Below are positions 59,239-64,000 of a stretch of DNA of 64,000 bases, piece by piece. The stretch spans positions 558,001 through 622,000 of the forward strand of contig CAVRSV010000007.1 in NCBI GenBank assembly GCA_963723965.1. Direction: 5' to 3'. This stretch comes from JARRKC01 sp963723965. GTDB lineage: Bacteria > Acidobacteriota > UBA6911 > RPQK01 > JAPXNP01. The notes under the pieces were generated by a model. That model did no database searches. It was not told the origin of the DNA and saw only the letters and a program-made list of their open reading frames with translations. The stretch's first letter is position 1. Every line of letters begins with the position of its first letter. The translations under genes and the position numbers were made by a program.

Positions 59239-60381
59239 ATGAAACCCACCAAGAAGACAATCATCGTTCTCATTGTCGCGTTGCTGGCGATGTCGTCACC
59301 GATTCTGGCCAGCCAGTTGGCCTCGGTGTCCAAGTCCTTCCAGGTCGGGACCGGAGGGAAGCTGGTGGTCGATGTCTCCAGCGGGGACCTCGACATCACG
59401 ACGGGGGCCGGGAACGTCCAGATCGATGTGGTCGGCATGAGCCAGAGCGAGCTGCCGGATCTGGACATCCATCAGAGTGGTTCGACCGTCTACATCACCT
59501 ACAAGAACCGCGGACGTCAGGGCAGGAACATCCGGTTCGAACTGAACATCCCGACCGACTTCAACCTCGACCTTGCCACGGCCGGCGGGGACATCAAGAT
59601 CAACGGCCTTCTGAACGGGGCGATCACGGGTCACACGTCGGGCGGCGACATCAGCTTTCACGACGTGAATGGACAGGTGGATCTGAGGACGTCCGGTGGC
59701 GATATTCAGGGAGGAGCCGTGCAGGGGAGTGTCGATCTCACCACCTCGGGCGGCGATATCGAACTGGAAGCCGCCAACGGCGAAGTGGTGGTCAAGACTT
59801 CGGGCGGCGACATCAAAGTTGGCAACGTCGGACAGCGTCTCGAGGCCAAAACGGCCGGGGGAGACATCGAACTGGGTAACGTCGGAGGTGCGGCCGAAGT
59901 CAAGACGGCCGGCGGCGATATCGTCGTCGGCTCCGTAGACGGCAGCGCCGACCTGGCGACCGCGGGCGGCGATATCGATCTCAAAGGCGCCAGCGGTGCC
60001 GTGGATGCCAAGACGGCCGGCGGGGATCTCGAACTCAAGAGTGTCTCCGGACCCATCCAGGCCAGAACGGCGGGCGGCGAGATCGATGCCGAACTCACTG
60101 CGGTGAGTGGTTCGAGTTCCCTCAAGACGGCAGGAGGAGACATCCAGCTTCATCTGCCGGCCGGGGCCGGAGCGACCATCCACGCCCTCATCAAGATCTC
60201 CGGAAACTGGGAAAGAGAGAGCACCGAATACGGGATCTACTGCGACCTGCAGCCCGTCAGCCCCGTTCGGGACGCCCAGGCTGAGGAGATCCGGGCCGAC
60301 ATCGCGCTCGGCGGAGGCGGACCGGATATCTATCTGGAAACGGTCAATGGCAACATCCGGATCTCCGGATTGAACAAATAA
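59239..60381 (+). CDS. Exported DUF4097 beta-solenoid protein
   Basis: A 380-aa protein with a Sec signal peptide (about 1-24, LIVALLAMSSPILA). Residues about 112-320 hold 11 copies of T[AS]GGDI at 18-20-residue spacing, forming a regular right-handed beta-solenoid of the DUF4097/adhesin-like type. A short C-terminal cap follows (DIYLETVNGNIRISGLNK). In the sigma/anti-sigma operon it is a likely regulon member or signal protein at the cell envelope; binding partner unknown. Confidence 0.9.
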   Translation: MKPTKKTIIVLIVALLAMSSPILASQLASVSKSFQVGTGGKLVVDVSSGDLDITTGAGNVQIDVVGMSQSELPDLDIHQSGSTVYITYKNRGRQGRNIRFELNIPTDFNLDLATAGGDIKINGLLNGAITGHTSGGDISFHDVNGQVDLRTSGGDIQGGAVQGSVDLTTSGGDIELEAANGEVVVKTSGGDIKVGNVGQRLEAKTAGGDIELGNVGGAAEVKTAGGDIVVGSVDGSADLATAGGDIDLKGASGAVDAKTAGGDLELKSVSGPIQARTAGGEIDAELTAVSGSSSLKTAGGDIQLHLPAGAGATIHALIKISGNWERESTEYGIYCDLQPVSPVRDAQAEEIRADIALGGGGPDIYLETVNGNIRISGLNK

Positions 60382-60409
60382 CCAATCCCTGAGCCAACGA
60401 GATCAGTCA

Positions 60410-60441
60410 AAGAAGGCCGGGCATCGATGCCCGGCCTTCTT
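60410..60441 (+). terminator. Strong palindromic terminator after the sigma-DUF4097 operon
   Basis: A perfect 32-base palindrome built from AAGAAGGCCGGGCAT and its complement, centred on CGAT at 60425. It lies 28 bases after the DUF4097 stop. Only TTCTTC follows rather than a long U-run. A hairpin of this strength should stop transcription from the left. Confidence 0.75.
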
Positions 60442-60464
60442 CATATCGGGTGTCGCGTTCCAGG

Positions 60465-61600
60465 GGCGTGTTGCCCAAATCGCTCTGAGCGCGGTTCCCA
60501 CCCTCCCTCGCGAGACCCGTCCTCCCGCGCTCCCGTTCTCCGGGCCGAGCGGCGAAGGCCCAACGCCGAAGTGCGAAGTGCGAAGTGCGAAGTGCGTGTT
60601 GTCCGAATGGCAAGGGCTGTGTCGGATCGGACGCTGGCAGGCAGGCGAATGCACGGCGGGTTGGTTCCACGCAAAGGCGCAAAAGGACGCCAAGCCGCCG
60701 CCCACAAAGAATTCCTTTGCGGCGTGGCGTACTTGGCGGCTTTGCGTGAGATCAGGCTGCCGAGACCGCACTTCCAGGGGGGGCAAGGCTCGACCGAAAA
60801 GAAACCAAGACCCACGGGGCAACACGCCCTCAGGTTTCACGGCTCCCGTTCTCCGGGCCGAACGGCGAAGGCCCAACGCCGAAGTGCGAAGTGCGAAGGG
60901 CGAAGGCGGGTTGTCCGAATGGCAGGGGCCGTGTCGGATCGGATGCTGGCAGGCAGGCGAATGCACGGCGGGTTGGTTCCACGCAACGGCGCCAAGAAGG
61001 ACGCCAAGCCGCCAGCCACAAAGAATCTCCTTGCGGCGTTGCGTACTTGGCGGCTTCGCGTGAGATCAGGCTGCCGAGACCTCACTCCAGTGGGGGCAGG
61101 GCTCGACCGAAAAGAAACCAAGACCCACGGGGCAACACGCCCTCAGGTTTCACGGCTCCCGTTCCAGGTCCCGCGCTCCCGTTCTCCCGTTCTCCGGGCC
61201 CGGCGCGGGGCGCCTCACTTCGTTCGGGTTCTGAAATACGGAGCGGCATCCCGTCCTCCCGTCCTCCCGCTCTCCCGCGCTCCCGTTCTCCGGGCCGAAC
61301 GGCGAAGGCCCAACGCCGAAGTGCGAAGTGCGAAGTGCTTGGTGCACGAATGGCAAGGGCTGTGTCGGATCGGACGCTGGCAGGCAGGCGAATGCACGGC
61401 GGGTTGGTTCCACGCAACGGCGCAAAGAAGGACGCCAAGCCGCCAGCCACAAAGAATCTCCTTGCGGCTTGGCGTACTTGGCGGCTTTGCGTGAGATCAG
61501 GCTGCCGAGACCTCACTCCAGTGGGCGCACACCGATCGGAGGCCGCCGCCCTTTGGGCAACACGCCCCCAGGTTTCAGGTCCCGCGTTCGACGTTCGAGA
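60465..61600. repeat. Gene-free mosaic of about three degenerate 0.3-kb repeats
   Basis: Copies begin near 60534, 60848 and 61284 with GTTCTCCGGGCCGAACGGC. Each then has tandem CGAAGTG heptamers, GTGTCGGATCGGACGCTGGC, an inverted-repeat pair CACGCAA.GGCGC...GCGGCTTTGCGTGA, CTGCCGAGACCTCACTCCAG and GGGCAACACGCC. Copies 1 and 2 also share GGCTCGACCGAAAAGAAACC. Long open frames on both strands across it are a result of high GC, lack start signals and differ between copies. Fragments occur at 41424-41503. Confidence 0.85.
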
Positions 61601-61640
61601 GGATCCGCACATCAGCAGGGATCGAAGAGGCCCCTCCCCC

Positions 61641-61680
61641 GGTGAACCTGGAACCGCGGAACCACGGAACCGCGAGACTC
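61641..61680. repeat. GGAACCRC short tandem array at a stop codon
   Basis: Three to four 8-base units GGAACCGC, GGAACCAC, GGAACCGC just beyond the stop (61681-61679) of the CBM9-like gene. Related to the GGAACNN heptamers at 48833-48853. Confidence 0.65.
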
Positions 61681-62383
61681 ACTTAACCCCTTCGAGGTTG
61701 GCAAACCCACGCCAGGCCAACCACTTCACATTGGGCAGCTTCGCCTCAATGATGCGGCCTGGGTCGTCGCCGTCGGAGAGGATCAGGGTCAGCGGAACCT
61801 CCCTCATCTTCTGCGGTTTCAGTCTCAGTTCCGACCATGACAAGAGAATCTCCATGGTCGTTCGTCCGCCGGTCTCACGGGCGGAGACCATGGGCGGAGC
61901 CGTCGCTCTCTCCAGGCCTCGATAGCCCTCGAGCAGCCGGCACCAGTAGAACGGGCCCTGCTCCTCGGCCTGAGGAGAGACCCACAGGGTGTAATCGTAC
62001 TTGGCATCCCGGAGGTGGAACTTGAAATAGTCGAAGAAGTACATCCGATCGCGCCGACGCTTCTCCGGATCGATCCAAACGGCATCCCGCCGGTCGACCT
62101 CCCGCACGTCCCACACGTCATCGCTCCAGGCTAAAGCCAGATACAGAGAATCCTCGTCCCACATGGCCTGCACCTTGAGGTCGACGTCCTGGTCGTGAAA
62201 CGTTCCGCCCGACTGAAGCCCTTCCCTCCCCGGGGCAATCTCGAGCGTCGGGATTCCCTGCCATTCCTGCAGATTTCCGTCGACGAGCACGTCCCGGTCG
62301 CGTTTTGGGACCTTCCAGTCGGACTGAGGGAGAGCCGGAACCATCGTGAAGCCAAAAACGAGAAGAAGACAGGCAATGCGCAT
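61679..62383 (-). CDS. Exported CBM9/DOMON-like protein
   Basis: A 234-aa protein from ATG 62383 with a signal peptide (about 1-19, IACLLLVFGFTMVPALP). The mature part reads as a CBM9-type beta-sandwich: DVLVDGNLQEWQGIPTLEI near the start, LYLALAWSDDVWDVRE in the middle and TMEILLSWSEL near the end. Such domains bind sugars or, in the ethylbenzene-dehydrogenase-gamma group, haem. No catalytic domain is attached. It diverges from the LMW-phosphatase gene, 169 bases away. Confidence 0.75.
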   Translation of the reverse strand: MRIACLLLVFGFTMVPALPQSDWKVPKRDRDVLVDGNLQEWQGIPTLEIAPGREGLQSGGTFHDQDVDLKVQAMWDEDSLYLALAWSDDVWDVREVDRRDAVWIDPEKRRRDRMYFFDYFKFHLRDAKYDYTLWVSPQAEEQGPFYWCRLLEGYRGLERATAPPMVSARETGGRTTMEILLSWSELRLKPQKMREVPLTLILSDGDDPGRIIEAKLPNVKWLAWRGFANLEGVK

Positions 62384-62552
62384 GACGGCCCCATGATAGT
62401 GAGTGCGCACAGGCGACTGCAAGGCGACCGGGCCACCCGTATCCGCCGAAAGGCCTTTCCCGTTGCCTCCCAATCCCGTTTCGATGTTAAGATATGGCCT
62501 TTGATTTCGTGCACCTGGGACGCCGACACGGGCTGTGCTGCGGGGTGGAGAC

Positions 62553-62990
62553 ATGGCGAAGAAACCGCGGATTCTGTTCATCTCTGAGAACGACTGTTGT
62601 CGGGCCCTGATGGCCGAAGGCTTCACGCGTTACCTGGCAGGATCGCTGGTCGACGTTGAGAGTACGGGAACCACCGGCGATCCGATGGATCCTTATTGCC
62701 AGTGGGCCATGAACGAGGTCGGAATCGATCTCGGGGTCCTCGAGACTGAGCCTCTCTCCTCGAAGGACCTGGGCTCCTTTTCGCGAGTCGTCATTCTGGG
62801 CGAGGGAGATGAACGGAAGATCGGGCAGATCGCGTCGACGACGAACACGACCGTCTGGAAGCTTCCGGATCCCGCGAAGGTGCGCGCACGGCCGCTCGAA
62901 CTGATCAAGGCCTACCGAGCGGTACGGAATGAAGTGGAACGCCGGGTCAGGACTCTGCTCTCCGAAACGCTGGAGCGACAGCCCAGCTGA
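62553..62990 (+). CDS. LMW-phosphatase/arsenate-reductase-fold protein lacking the catalytic Cys
   Basis: A 145-aa protein of the low-molecular-weight phosphotyrosine phosphatase/ArsC fold, ATG 62553 behind GGAG. The P-loop normally C-X5-R-S reads S11-ENDCC-R17-A, so the nucleophile is Ser. MAEGF and the later WKLPDPAKV (Asp-Pro of the acid loop) keep the family pattern, and the C-terminal helix (LIKAYRAVRNEVERRVRTLL) is typical. Two Cys (15 and 16) lie in the loop. It is likely not a classical phosphatase. Confidence 0.82.
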   Translation: MAKKPRILFISENDCCRALMAEGFTRYLAGSLVDVESTGTTGDPMDPYCQWAMNEVGIDLGVLETEPLSSKDLGSFSRVVILGEGDERKIGQIASTTNTTVWKLPDPAKVRARPLELIKAYRAVRNEVERRVRTLLSETLERQPS

Positions 62991-63030
62991 GCTCGATCCG
63001 GCGCAGGTGGAGTTCACCGGAAGGGAAACC

Positions 63031-63345
63031 GTGAAGACTGCGATCACCAGATCTGTTTTCGTGCTCATCCTCTGTCTCGCGTTTTCCCAGTCTGCCTGCT
63101 TCTGGAAGCTCTGGAGCAAGAAACCGCCCCTGGAGGAGCGCTCTCAGGACGTGTATGGGACGGTGGAGTCGATCGACACGCGCAACCTCGTCGTCAAGAC
63201 GAAACGTGGAGACCAGGAATTCACGCTCGTGGACAGTTCGATCAAGGGAAGTGAGTTCGGGCCGGGGGCCTACGTACATGTGTACTATAAGGTCAAGGAT
63301 GGAGTCCGGCAGGTTACGATGGTAGTCGAGAAGATCGACGATTAG
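63031..63345 (+). CDS. Small exported OB-fold-like protein (possible lipoprotein)
   Basis: A 104-aa protein starting at GTG 63031 behind AAGGGAA. The N-terminus (LILCLAFSQSAC) looks like a lipoprotein signal with Cys near 25, though Gln at -3 is not ideal. The mature part, VYGTVESIDTRNLVVKTKRG to VTMVVEKIDD, is a small beta-barrel like DUF5666. Function unknown. The gap 40 bases after the previous gene suggests co-transcription. Confidence 0.7.
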   Translation: MKTAITRSVFVLILCLAFSQSACFWKLWSKKPPLEERSQDVYGTVESIDTRNLVVKTKRGDQEFTLVDSSIKGSEFGPGAYVHVYYKVKDGVRQVTMVVEKIDD

Positions 63346-63509
63346 CCCGCAATTCCGAGCAGGATCCGTGACGAGGCGATGGAGCGGGCTCTTTCTGCCG
63401 CGGGAGGGCGGACCGCCGAGGCATTCCACTGCGGCGCGCCCGATCATCGTCGAACTCCGGATCCAAGCCTGACTGAATCAAGAAAATCCTGAAGAATCGA
63501 GTGACTTGA

Positions 63510-64000
63510 ATGAGTTCGTCAACGAGCAGTGAACTCGCCGGCGTTTCACGTATCCGTCGGGCCTCCGCAGAGGTGTCCTGGGCGATCCTGATCGTCGTGG
63601 CCCTCTATGCGGTGGCGGTCGTCACCGGCTGGCTCCCCGCGCCCCCGCAGGAACAAGCGGCGACAGCCCAGGCAGCCAGCGAGGCCCACGAGCCCTTCGT
63701 GCCCGCCTCCTGGTCCGTGTTGCCCTTCGTGGCCTTGCTCCTGGCGATCGCAGTGCTGCCCCTGATCGAGTCCACCAAGCACTGGTGGGAGTCGAACCGC
63801 AACCGCTTCATCCTGGCTTCAGTGCTCGCCCTGATCACGCTGTCCTACTATGGGCTCATCCATCCCGGCGGGGTCGAGGACCACTTCACCCTGACGGGAG
63901 CCAGCCATCCAGGCTGGGGTACCGTCGGGACCGTCTTCAGCAACGCCTTTTTCGGAGAGTACATCCCGTTCATCGTGCTTCTGTTCAGCCTCTATGTGAT
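63510..64000 (+). CDS. Sodium:proton antiporter-like protein (NhaD/ArsB superfamily), C-terminus cut
   Basis: The first 163 residues of an integral membrane protein, open to the window edge. After a hydrophilic start (about 1-20), helices lie at about 24-42, 70-87, 103-118 and 145 to the edge. SWSVLPFVALLLAIAVLPL and GEYIPFIVLLFSLYVI match the opening of ion-transporter-superfamily NhaD-like antiporters found in Planctomycetes and Acidobacteria. A Na+/H+ exchange role is likely, but the rest of the gene is needed. Confidence 0.75.
   Translation, partial: MSSSTSSELAGVSRIRRASAEVSWAILIVVALYAVAVVTGWLPAPPQEQAATAQAASEAHEPFVPASWSVLPFVALLLAIAVLPLIESTKHWWESNRNRFILASVLALITLSYYGLIHPGGVEDHFTLTGASHPGWGTVGTVFSNAFFGEYIPFIVLLFSLYV

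Noticed and set aside
60575..60605. CRISPR-like array (tandem CGAAGTG and AAATCNN units)
   Set aside because: Repeats are 7 bases, directly adjacent with no spacers, and no cas gene is present.
60427..61494. Open frames across the repeat block as possible genes
   Set aside because: The frames are repeat-derived, shift between units, lack Shine-Dalgarno sites and show RTSHFALRT-like low-complexity runs.

Overview
The window is 64 kb of GC-rich, gene-dense bacterial chromosome with no rRNA, tRNA, phage or transposase gene. A complete type II secretion operon, lipid-remodelling enzymes, a TPR/GT-C glycosyltransferase, three ECF sigma/anti-sigma pairs and many intergenic short repeats suggest a Gram-negative, didermic, probably Acidobacteriota-like organism. 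That placement is inference from gene content only.

Layout. 1-13240 (minus) is one long run: ECF sigma factor, anti-sigma factor, a small exported protein, then gspE-F-G-H-I-J-K-L-M-C-D, with gspD cut by the window edge. 13543-15835 (minus) holds an M23 peptidase, tmRNA (ssrA) and a methyltransferase. 15924-18150 (plus) has a sulfatase-fold hydrolase and coaE. 18288-28118 (minus) has a GT2 glycosyltransferase, a deoxyhypusine-synthase-like protein, uvrA, a catalytically dead HtrA/PDZ protein with its anti-sigma and ECF sigma genes, and polA. 28364-35059 (plus) holds rfbB-rfbA, an acyltransferase, an M24 peptidase, and a carbamoyltransferase/SxtJ/DUF5989 trio. 35135-39339 (minus) holds two GT-C-like membrane proteins.

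39503-48582 (plus) is the most interesting region. A MerR/cobalamin-binding photoreceptor regulator (CarH/LitR type) precedes a sugar epimerase and then an eight-gene, mostly overlapping run: bcp peroxiredoxin, fatty-acid desaturase, FAD amine oxidase, DUF1365, CFA synthase, a short DUF2878-like protein, DUF1295 and a second CFA-like methyltransferase. Directly repeated 11-bp boxes of the TnnACA type lie upstream of both carH and bcp, with 15 of 16 bases identical between the two sites. The simplest reading is a B12- and light-controlled switch for membrane-lipid modification and oxidative defence.

48851-56802 (minus) carries a DUF4340 / GldF-GldG fusion / GldA ABC system, a TIM-barrel isomerase, a small exported protein and a TMTC-like GT-C protein with TPRs. 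56870-60381 (plus) carries a NUDIX hydrolase and a third sigma / anti-sigma (with HEAT-like repeats) / beta-solenoid trio. 60382-61678 is a gene-free mosaic of degenerate repeats. The right end has a CBM9-like protein, an LMW-phosphatase-fold protein lacking its nucleophile, a small lipoprotein-like OB protein and the start of an antiporter.

Two themes recur. First, period-7 tandem arrays sit on or next to gene ends, often containing the stop codon. Second, several genes keep a fold but lose catalytic residues (HtrA-like protein, PolA 3'-5' exonuclease, LMW phosphatase).
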